Shown piece after piece: positions 56,290 to 64,000 of a stretch of DNA of 64,000 nucleotides. The position numbers were made by a program, and so were the translations under genes. Location of the stretch: NCBI RefSeq assembly GCF_016097555.1, contig NC_054706.1, forward strand, positions 24,852,539 to 24,916,538, read 5' to 3'. Origin of the DNA: Gigantopelta aegis. Taxonomy: Eukaryota > Mollusca > Gastropoda > Neomphalida > Peltospiridae. The notes under the pieces were generated by a model. The model did not search any database, was not told where the DNA came from, and was given only the letters and a program-made list of their open reading frames with translations. How positions within the stretch are numbered: the stretch's first letter is position 1; every line of letters starts with the position of its first letter.

Positions 56290-56875
56290 CTCATAAAAAA
56301 ACCACATATTTGTTGGATGGCTGGTGGTGGTGGTGGTGGTGGTGGTGGTGGTTTGTTGGTGGATGATTGTTTATGTTTGTTGACTGGTAGTGGTTGTGCT
56401 GGATATTAGTGGTTGTTGGTGGATGGCTGTTGCTTGCTGATTTTGGTGGATGTTATTGACGGTTGGTGGTGGTTGTTGATGGTTGTGGTTGATGGTTGTG
56501 GTTGTTTCTTGACTGGTGGATGTGATGGCTATTAGTGGTTGTTGGCGGATGGCTGTTGTTTGCCGTTTTTTTGTGGATGTTGGTGATGGCTGGTGGTGGT
56601 TGTCGTGGTTGTCGTTGTGGTTAATGGTGGTTGTAATGATGGTTAGTGGTGGTTGTGGTTCGTGGTGGTTGTGGAGGAGGTTGTAGTCATGGTTCTAACG
56701 ATGCTTGTAGTGGTGGTGGTTGTGGTGGTGGTTATGGTGGTGGTTGTGGTGGTGATGGTTGTATGTTGACTGATGGTGGTTGTGATGGATAGTGGTGGTG
56801 GTGGTGGTCACGGAGATTGTGGTTGGTGGTGGTTGCGGTGGTGGTGGTGGTGGTTGTTGTTGTTGTTGTTGTTGT
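56290..56875. repeat. TGG-rich minisatellite/trinucleotide field
   Basis: Long irregular TGGTGG/GGTTGT repeats ending in (TTG)n. The Gln/Pro/His-rich minus-strand frame is low-complexity. Confidence 0.9.
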
Positions 56876-57002
56876 TGGAAACTCTGTAACATTTTAAAAT
56901 GAGTTTTTCTTTGATTGTAGACCATGTCTACGGAAACATTTGGCGCGACAGCACAATCGGTCTTTGTATGCCGGTACATCGATTTTAAAGTGTCTTCTCA
57001 GT

Positions 57003-57182
57003 TCAGGGGCTGATCTAGAAAAAAACATTGGTGGGGACTAAGGGAAAAGGTGCATATGGATTAACTCGCAAAAAGAGCAACCCAATGATTTTAAAATCAT
57101 TTTCGTGTCAGAAAAAAAACATTTTTAGGAGGCGGGTACCCTGATCCCCCTCCCACCCCCGCCCCTGAATCTGCCTCTGGAG
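57003..57182. mobile_element. Short element with caggggctgatct ends
   Basis: Inverted ends caggggctgatctag and the inverse-like cccctgaatctgcctctg. It contains ccctgatccccctccc. Small dispersed repeat, family unknown. Confidence 0.4.
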
Positions 57183-57339
57183 TGTGTGGTTATTATATGA
57201 TATTTTAACTAATAGAGTGTTTTAACGACTAAAGGTACTAATTAAATACGTGGGTGTTTTCGGGGGGGGGGGGGGGGGGGTTCAGTACATCTCATTTTCT
57301 GTCAATCACTCGTGTTTCAATTCCTGGCTCAAACGTCAC

Positions 57340-57586
57340 TCAGTAAGTCAGTTAGTCAGTCAGTTAGTCAGTCAGTCAGTCAGTAAGTCAGTTAGTCAGT
57401 CAGTTAGTCAGTAAGTCAGTAAGTCAGTAAGTCGGTCAGTCAGTCAGATAGTCAGTCAGTCAGTCAGTCAGTCAGTCAGTCAGTCAGTTAGTCAGTCAGT
57501 CAGTTAGTCAGTCAGTCAGTCAGTTAGTCAGTCAGTCAGTTAGTCAGTCAGTTAGTCAGTCAGTCAGTTAGTCAGTTAGTCAGTCA

Positions 57587-57632
<46 letters not shown>

Positions 57633-57742
57633 TAGTCAGTCAGTCAGTAAGTTAGTCAGTTAGTCAGTCAGTCAGTAAGTCAGTTAGTCAGTCAGTTAGT
57701 CAGTCAGTTAATCAGTCAGTCAGTAAGTCAGTTAGTTAGTTT
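57340..57742. repeat. (CAGT)n microsatellite, ~400 bp
   Basis: Tandem cagt units with frequent TAGT and AAGT variants. Confidence 0.97.
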
Positions 57743-57839
57743 GAGGTGCACATTCAAAGCAAGTTGTTTCAGCGCATGCCTGTCTTGGGTGCAGGTTCTG
57801 ATGTGTTCCAGCCTTTTCCGTTCAAGACACCACGAGGAA

Positions 57840-58085
57840 GGGAGGGACGTTGCCCAGTGGTAAAACGCTCGCCTGATACACCTTCGATCTGGGATCGATC
57901 CCCATCTGTGGGCCCAGTGCATCACGATTGACGTATGAAAAGGCCGTGGTTTGTGCTATCCTATCTGTGGAATGGTACATATAAAAGATCCCTTGCTACT
58001 AATGTAACAAATTTTGGCGGGTTTCCTCTCTAAGACTATATGTCAGAATTACTATGTGTTTGACATTCAATAGCCAATGTTTCAC
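57840..58085 (+). mobile_element. SINE-1 (type b), plus strand
   Basis: Head ggacgttgcccagtggtaaa, B-box-like ggatcgatcccc, then a shortened body and the type b 3' half. Confidence 0.82.
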
Positions 58086-58094
58086 TAATCAGGT

Positions 58095-59070
58095 TTGTTT
58101 TGTTTAACGACACCACTAGAGCACATTGGTTTATTAATCATCGGCTATTGGATGTTGGTACTTAAAATTAAATATTAAATTAATCATCGCTGGATTTTTT
58201 GCGCCACTCTCCTAGTGGCACCAGCGATTAAACTTTTATAACCCTTTGACGTCACTCTTCAAGTGATGCCGGTTTGGGAAGTTATAATAACTTCCTAAAC
58301 AACTAGTAGGCTGCCAGGATTGGACTGAACTGCGGTTGGACACGGTGTGGAGGTGGGGGTGATGGGATGCTGGGAGTTAAGGCATTCTTTGGGACTATAT
58401 GCGTAGGCGGTTCGGCCTTAGGTTTTGTGTAGGGCCGGCCTCCCCTCCCTCTCGACCCTCACCTGATCACACCAATGTTTAAAATATGACTGGTAGCCCC
58501 TTTCCTCTTAACCTCCCATGGGCTTAATGAATATTGTTTAAGAATTATTATTAATTTTAGACCAGCCTATCTAAATTTGCGCCGAAAATATATTATATTA
58601 ATAATTTATATAGGTTAGGAATGTTGATATTTTTCTTTAAGGGCGCAGCCAAAACTTTTTAACCCCAACTCTCCCCTTTTTATACTTTTGGCGTTAATAT
58701 TCAAAATTTCCCTTATTTGTTAGGTTATCCCTGTCCCGAGTCAGACCCCCGATCCTATCGGAGGCCGGACTCGGGATAGGCGTGTTCGAAACCCTAGTGG
58801 TATATGGACACGTTAAACCAGTTACTAAGCTAAGCTATTGGATGTCAATCATATGGTAATTTTGACACAGTCACAGAGATGAAACTCGCTACATTTTTAC
58901 CATTAGTAGCAAGGGATCTTTTATATGCACCATCCCACAGACAGGATAGCACATATCATGGCCTTTGATATACCAGTCGTGGTTTCACTGGCTAGAACGA
59001 GAAATAGACCAATAGGCTCACCGACGGGGATCGATCCTAGATCGACTGCGCATCAAGCAAGCGTTTTCCC
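58095..59070 (-). mobile_element. SINE-1 (type b) split by a later insertion
   Basis: The tail part is 58095-58155 and the rest 58834-59070. The break is filled by a 678-bp insertion flanked by a 12-bp direct repeat. Confidence 0.87.
58156..58833 (+). mobile_element. Retroposon insertion with 12-bp target duplication
   Basis: gctattggatgt is present on both sides (58144-58155 and 58834-58845). The insert ends with cccgagtcagacccccgatc, ggcgtgttcgaaaccctag and cacgttaaaccag, the same 3' module as in the insertion at 45985-47722. No open frame. Likely a 5'-truncated or non-autonomous retroposon. Confidence 0.75.
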
Positions 59071-59261
59071 ACTGGGGCCTCTTTTAACTAATCAATGTGC
59101 TCTTGTGGTGTATTTAAACAAAACAAACTTTAAGACAAGAGAAAAGATGGGGAGGAGACGGCCGGGTGGGGTGGTTTTTCCTCGTACACTCAAACAAACA
59201 GCCCGGTATAAGTGGTTACCGACCCCAGGTAATTTATATTTCAGTTATTGGACACCTTACT

Positions 59262-59550
59262 GTCGTGGAGCGGGACGTATCCCAGTGGTAAAGCGTTCGC
59301 TTGATGCGCGGTCGGTCTGGGATCGATCCCCGTCGGTGGGCCCATTGGGCTATTTCTCGCTCCAGCCAGTCCACCACGACTGGTACATCAAAGGCCGTGG
59401 CATGTGCTATCCTGTCTATGGGATGGGGCATATAAAAGATCCCTTGCTGCTAATCGAAAAGTGTAGCCCTTGAAGTTGCGACAGCGTGTTTCCTCCCTCA
59501 ACCGTAAATAAAATGTGTTGAGTGCGTCGTTAAATAAAACATTTCATTTA
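59262..59550 (+). mobile_element. SINE-1 (type a), plus strand
   Basis: Head gtggagcgggacgtatccca and gtaaagcgttcgcttgatg, B-box-like gggatcgatcccc, tail gtcgttaaataaaacattt. Confidence 0.9.
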
Positions 59551-59687
59551 TTCCTTACTGTCGCCCTATAGTTAAAAATCAATATAATGGACAAAATGGA
59601 CGCCATAGGCAGCCCGATTAGATTACCAGAAGACCACTGGAGGAGATTGTGGGTGGTGTGGAATTTGGAATGGAAGAGTTAATAAAG

Positions 59688-59880
59688 ACCGTGGTATATG
59701 CTACCCTGTCTGTGGGATAGTGCATACAAAAGATCCCTTGCTACTAATGGAAACATTTAGCGGGTGTACTCTCTAAATCTGTGTTTTAAAATGTATTAAA
59801 TGTTTGGCATCGAATAGCCGGTGATTACTAAATCAGTCAATGTCTACTAGTGGTGTCGTTAAACAAAACAAACTTTAACC
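59688..59880 (+). mobile_element. SINE-1 (type b) 3' half
   Basis: From gaccgtggtatatgctaccc to gtcgttaaacaaaacaaac. Confidence 0.8.
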
Positions 59881-60035
59881 ATCCATCGATTCATCCATAC
59901 GTACCTACATACTAACCCACTAACCTACATACCTACATACTTATATACATACATACATACATACATACATTACATACCTAGCTACGTACCTGCATACATA
60001 CTTACCTAGATCCATACATCTACATAGTTACACAG
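59880..60035. repeat. (CATA)n/(CATC)n microsatellite
   Basis: Tetranucleotide runs such as atacatacatacatacat. Confidence 0.85.
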
Positions 60036-60215
60036 CGTAGTTCATACTATTCCCTATGATATGCCACTCACGAATCACTGGTTGGAATAAGAAAACTCTA
60101 TAGCTCCACCGACCGTCTATTGTAGTCCATGCCATACGAACGGGTAAAATCCCACTGGTTTTGGCACGCACGTACAGTTTCAAACTTTTCACATGCCTTT
60201 AAATAGTTTAAACAG

Positions 60216-60216
60216 A

Positions 60217-60246
<30 letters not shown>
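60216..60246. repeat. Poly-C tract
   Basis: About 30 consecutive C. Confidence 0.95.
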
Positions 60247-60247
<1 letters not shown>

Positions 60248-60264
60248 CACACACCCCACCCCAC

Positions 60265-60475
60265 CCCCGACTGGTATTATCAAAGGCTTTTGTCTGTGTC
60301 GTCCTGTCTGTGGGAAACTGCATATAAAAGATTTTTTGCTGCTAATGGAAAAATGTCACAGGTTTCCTCCCAAGACGTGTTAGAATTACTAAATATTTGC
60401 CATCCAATAGCCGACGATTCATTAATTAGTGTGCTCTATGGAGGTGTAGATAAACAAAACAAACTTTGAACGGTT
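60265..60475 (+). mobile_element. SINE-1 (type b) 3' part
   Basis: From cgactggtattatcaaagg to gtgtagataaacaaaacaaac. Confidence 0.75.
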
Positions 60476-60529
60476 TAAACAAATGTAACGAAGTATTTTG
60501 TATTTTATAATATGGCATCTCTTGGCCCA

Positions 60530-60815
60530 AGACTCGCTTGATGCGCGACCGGTTTAGGATCAATCCCCCTCGGTGGGCCTATTGGTTTATTTCTCGTTCC
60601 AGCCAGTGCACCACGACTGGTATATCAAAAGCCGTGGTATGTGCTACCCTGTCTATGGGTGCATATAAAATATCCCTTTCTACTAATGGAGAAATGTAGC
60701 GGGTTTCTTCTCTAAGACTATATGTCAAAAATTACCAAATGTTTGGCACCCAATAGCCGGTGATTAATAATCAATGTGCTCTAGTGGTGTCGTTAAACAA
60801 AACAAACAAACAAAC
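60530..60815 (+). mobile_element. SINE-1 (type b), plus strand
   Basis: Partial head (ctcgcttgatgcgcgacc), body and tail gtggtgtcgttaaacaaaac followed by (CAAA)n. Confidence 0.85.
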
Positions 60816-61017
60816 TCTTGGCCCAAGATGTGCCAAGGATACCTTGGGCCGAGCATTGCCCAAGATGTCCCAACTGGGACACCTTGGGCAATTAGGACAT
60901 TTTAGGCTGCGACACGCCGGCCTGCGTGGTGGGGCTGCAGTTGTCGGCTGCGAAGGAACTCATGCGCCGCCTCTGGTGCTCTCATCCTCCTGCCTTCTCC
61001 TTCTATTCGTCCTGGCC

Positions 61018-61150
61018 CCGTGCTTATAAACCTTAAAGTCTAGACTTTAATAAAGTTCAGACTTTAACGTCATGGCAACGCCATTCAAATAGCATTACGT
61101 TAAAGTCTGGACTTTATTAAAGTCTAGACTTTAAGTTTTATAAGCACGGG
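61018..61150. mobile_element. Near-perfect 133-bp palindrome
   Basis: Arms cgtgcttataaaccttaaag and the inverse around a short loop, with internal tctagacttta/aaagtctaga motifs. It would form a strong hairpin. Possibly a miniature foldback element. Confidence 0.85.
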
Positions 61151-61167
61151 CCCTGGTCGTCGTTGGA

Positions 61168-61412
61168 AGGAAGGAAGGAAGGAAATAGTATATTTAACGG
61201 CGCACTCAACACATTTTATTTGCGGTTATATGGCGTCGGACATATGGTTAAGGACCACACAGATATTGAGGGAGGAAACCCGCTCTCGCCACTTCAAGGG
61301 CTACTCTTTTCGATTAGCAGCAAGGGATCTTTTATATGCACCATCCCATAGACAGGATAGCCTTTGATGTACCAGTCGTGGTGCACTGGCTGGAGCGAGA
61401 AATAGCCCTAAG
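61168..61412 (-). mobile_element. SINE-1 (type a), head truncated
   Basis: (GGAA)n tail, then tagtatatttaacggcgc and body; ends near gagcgagaaatagccc. Confidence 0.85.
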
Positions 61413-61940
61413 GGTGGTGGTCGTCGTTGGATGCTTTGCCCCGTAAACTAACGTGACGTAGGCCTTGTCCCCGGTGTAGGACACTCGGAATTCATCCCCC
61501 GTGGTGGTCGGTGGGGGGGGGGGGGGGGGGGGGGAGCGGGATCAACAGTGCAGCTGGAGACATCCATAGGAAAACGCAATAGCTCCAACGAGATGGTCGA
61601 TCCTTTGTTGTAGTCCATGCCAAACGAACGGATTACAACCGAGCGAAAATTCCACTCGTTTTGGCACATACGTACAGTTTTTTTTTAATGTCAAAAAGTG
61701 TAGCTGGAGACATCAATTTTCGTGACTGGTAAGTCAGACGCGGAGTCTGTCCAATGCGTGCGAGCCACCTCTCTGCTGAACATTGTGAGTCAGGTTGTCA
61801 GGAGTAAAAATAAAAACACACATTAAAAAGACGAGTTACTGAGCTAGATTCCGCCCCATTTATATAATGAATTATTTCGATAACGCAGACTGCTAGAGGA
61901 ATGTAGAAATGTTGACACGTATAATCTACTGAAAAAAAGG
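61413..61940. other. No gene seen; contains G homopolymer
   Basis: A run of about 25 G lies at 61512-61535. The stretch cgaacggattacaaccgag is an echo of 60115-60180 (diverged repeat). Nothing coding recognised. Confidence 0.5.
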
Positions 61941-62312
61941 TTAAAGGGACATAACCTAGTGTGTTTTAAACACTAAGGTATATTTGTAACTATTATAGCC
62001 ATTTTTGATAACTGAAATCATACTTTATTTAGATTTTATGGTTTAGATTATCAATTTCCGTACATTCGAAGTGGTTTTTTGGTTATCCTGTTGTTTTCAA
62101 TATCACAAGATGCATTTCTTATATTTTCAAAAACGCACGTGCGTCTGAGAAGTAACAGTTTTAATCTATTTTTAGAGGGTATTTCACCATTTCAAAGTCA
62201 CAGACTCATGTTACACTTAGTTGTAACTTTATCCAAATGTGTTACAGGTTTGTAGATTAACTAAACTTAGTTGTTAATTTTCACGGGTTGAAACTGGGGT
62301 CTGCCACTTTAA
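61941..62312. mobile_element. TTAA-flanked MITE, family 2
   Basis: Ends ttaaagggacataacctag and the inverse-like gaaactggggtctgccac then tttaa. Confidence 0.78.
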
Positions 62313-62423
62313 AGCTAGTTTTCTTGGGTATGTATCTCAGGTGCTTGTTCCGTCTGGACAGAGTTAATGGATTACTATACACGAATCTTGTTTATCTTCA
62401 TTTATAGTCGTGCTCACGGTTAA

Positions 62424-63259
62424 GGATAGTTCTTCAAGATAAACGTCTCGGTAAGATATTTATTATTGTGATGTTTATTGCTGTGCCGTGACGTTTATCC
62501 ACTGTATCGAATGTTCCATTTGAACTCAGGATTTAATCAAATCAGACATATGTGATTTTTATAAAAGCCTCAACACGTACAACAATATATTTCAACAAAT
62601 TTAAGACCAAAATATTGACTATAATACCTTTGGTAATCTTTCCAGGATTAGATGTTTGAAGATGACACATTTTATCCCGGTACACGACAAAATCGAAAAT
62701 GTGGAATGAAAATATTGCGGAATGACAATTATTCATACCAAGAATTTTACTTCCATCCAGTAAAAAGAAATATATCGGAACTGAATGGAATTGAGTATGC
62801 ATTATTCCACTGGATGGACGTAAAATTTGTGTTACGAATAATTGTCGTTTCGCCATATTTTGATTCTACATTTTCGATTTCACGGTGTACCAGGATACAA
62901 ATAACTTTCAAAACGTGCCTGAACCTCTTTTGGATATAAGGACATATATAAATATATATGTTAATAAAATAACAGTAACAGTAACGTTCAAATGTGTCAT
63001 CTTTAAACATTTAATCCTGGAAAGGTTACCAAAGGTATTGTAGTTAATATTTTGGTCTTAAATTTATTAAAATATGTTGTTATACGTGTTGAGGTTCTTA
63101 AATAAATCACACGATATACCTGATATTTTTAAATCTTGATTTTATTAAATCTACGAGTGCAAATTGAAAATTCGATCCAATGGATAAACGTCACGGCACA
63201 GCAATAAACATCACAATAATAAAAATCGATCCGAGACGTTTATCTTGATGAACTACCCA
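62424..63259. repeat. Imperfect palindrome of about 830 bp
   Basis: Outer arms ttcaagataaacgtctcgg versus its inverse near 63228-63250; middle arms cctcaacacgtacaacaata versus inverse near 63070-63095; inner arms attttacttccatccagt versus inverse near 62810-62825. The centre lies near 62785. The right arm is longer because of an ATA-rich gain near 62940. The tip is about 50 bp from the start codon at 63311. Confidence 0.85.
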
Positions 63260-63310
63260 GGATATAGGTTCAACTATTCTATTACACATTTTATCCAGAT
63301 AACCCTGAAG

Positions 63311-63383
63311 ATGTTATCCCTGGTTGGAGTTTTGTGTCTGGCGACAGTGATGTTTGCTCACCCACATGAGAGAGAAAAGCGAG
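63311..63383 (+). CDS. First coding exon of a small secreted protein
   Basis: ATG followed by MLSLVGVLCLATVMFAHPHE and REKR, then donor GTTAGT after GAG. The first ~17 residues form a classic signal peptide (short n-region, hydrophobic core, cleavage near FA-HP). A dibasic KR right after suggests a propeptide cleavage site. Only this exon is in view; the remainder is expected to the right of 64000, since no further acceptor plus open frame was recognised. Product unknown. Confidence 0.6.
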
Positions 63384-63432
63384 GTTAGTGGACGATTGTT
63401 CTTTAATTACCGTTTCATATAAAACCACTAAA

Positions 63433-63852
63433 TTAAAGGGACTCTCCGGAGTTTTTAGCTCTATCAAGACTTCCGTTTGTTCCCCAACAAAGTAAACCCA
63501 CATCATTTTCTTGTTTCTTTTAGAAACATGTTTTAAATACAAGGCATTATACGTATATATATATATTTGAAATTACCTTTGGCCGAATTATTTCAAACTC
63601 CATTTGGCCATTGGGAGAACTAAGAAATTGGTACGTATGAAATGATTTTAGACAAACATCGATAGTGAGATACTACAAAACATTATGCATTAGTTATAGC
63701 TAAATTCATATCGTAAGAAAGTAAACTGCAATTTTTATAATGTAAAAAAATAATATTTTATTTGCTGAATACATTTTTAAAATGTAAAAAAATAATATTT
63801 TATTTGCTGAATACATTTTTAAAATGGCTAAAACTTTAGGATATTCCCTTTA
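63433..63852. mobile_element. TTAA-flanked MITE, family 3
   Basis: Ends ttaaagggactctccggag and the inverse-like taggatattccctttaa. It carries a 42-bp tandem doubling at 63740-63824 (gtaaaaaaataatattttat). It lies in the first intron of the secreted-protein gene. Confidence 0.72.
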
Positions 63853-64000
63853 AGTATGCAATTGGCATAGCTAGGATTTTATATGGGGAGCACCAACATT
63901 GGGGCAAACGCTGTCTATTAACCGTGTAATAGGGAGACAAGACTTTTTTTTAAAAGATTGTGTAGAAAAAGAGGCGTGACCTCTAAGGCCCCTTCTGGCT
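63853..64000. other. Right edge, no gene seen
   Basis: Begins an unknown repeat-like stretch (ggcatagctaggattttat). Nothing coding recognised. Confidence 0.4.

Noticed and set aside
56695-56979. Gln/Pro/His-rich protein, possible N-terminal exon of gene B
   Set aside because: Mostly trinucleotide repeat; the short non-repeat start (MYRHTKTDCAVAP) has no resemblance to an SLC6 N-terminus and no fitting phase-1 donor was found.

Overview
This is animal nuclear DNA, most likely from a mollusc and probably a gastropod. The organism call is inferred from a very abundant tRNA-headed SINE of a kind I associate with marine snails, from widely spaced exons and from dense DNA transposons. No bacterial-type operons, rRNA genes or CRISPR arrays are visible. 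Most of the single-base-resolution information lies in small exons scattered through repeat-rich introns.

The host content is two tandem genes for SLC6-family (neurotransmitter:sodium symporter) membrane transporters on the minus strand, plus the first coding exon of a small secreted protein near the right edge (63311-63383, plus strand). Gene A enters from the left edge: exons for TM1 (4816-4935), TM2 (2678-2809) and TM3/EL2 (1-250) are present and the rest lies off-window. Gene B runs from 50876 down to about 15818 and nearly all of it can be read exon by exon: TM1, TM2, TM3/EL2, TM4, TM5, TM6, TM7, TM8, TM9, TM10, TM10-11, TM11-12 and a last exon for the cytoplasmic tail. The first ~9.4 kb of the window and 44412-56280 are the two copies of a segmental duplication with an offset of about 44.4 kb.

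The most unusual feature is the gene B tail. After a motif that fits the SLC6 segment following TM12, the reading frame enters a 36-bp minisatellite encoding about 28 copies of a 12-residue repeat, consensus R-V-[HY]-[DK]-[DN]-[VG]-L-R-L-N-D-E, ending in its own stop. A one-base loss in one unit currently breaks the frame. A second oddity is that the intron after the TM9 exon starts with about 2 kb of a 32-bp repeat whose unit is the exon-intron junction itself, so the natural 5' splice site is followed by dozens of copies. Gene B also has unresolved or out-of-phase junctions (TM3/TM4, TM7/TM8, TM10/TM11), so it may be decaying, or the assembly may carry indel errors.

The introns and intergenic DNA are a transposon museum: about 20 copies of one SINE family and two of another, three Tc1-like transposons (one with an intact 335-residue DD34E transposase), a foldback-type element nested in a Tc1 element, a Tigger-type element carrying a LINE, LINE 3' fragments, several TTAA-flanked MITE families, many palindromic elements, and a 5.3-kb fossil of a Polinton/adintovirus-like element (21104-26446) with PC4-like, BIR-like and packaging-ATPase remnants. 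An 830-bp imperfect palindrome ends about 50 bp before the secreted-protein exon.
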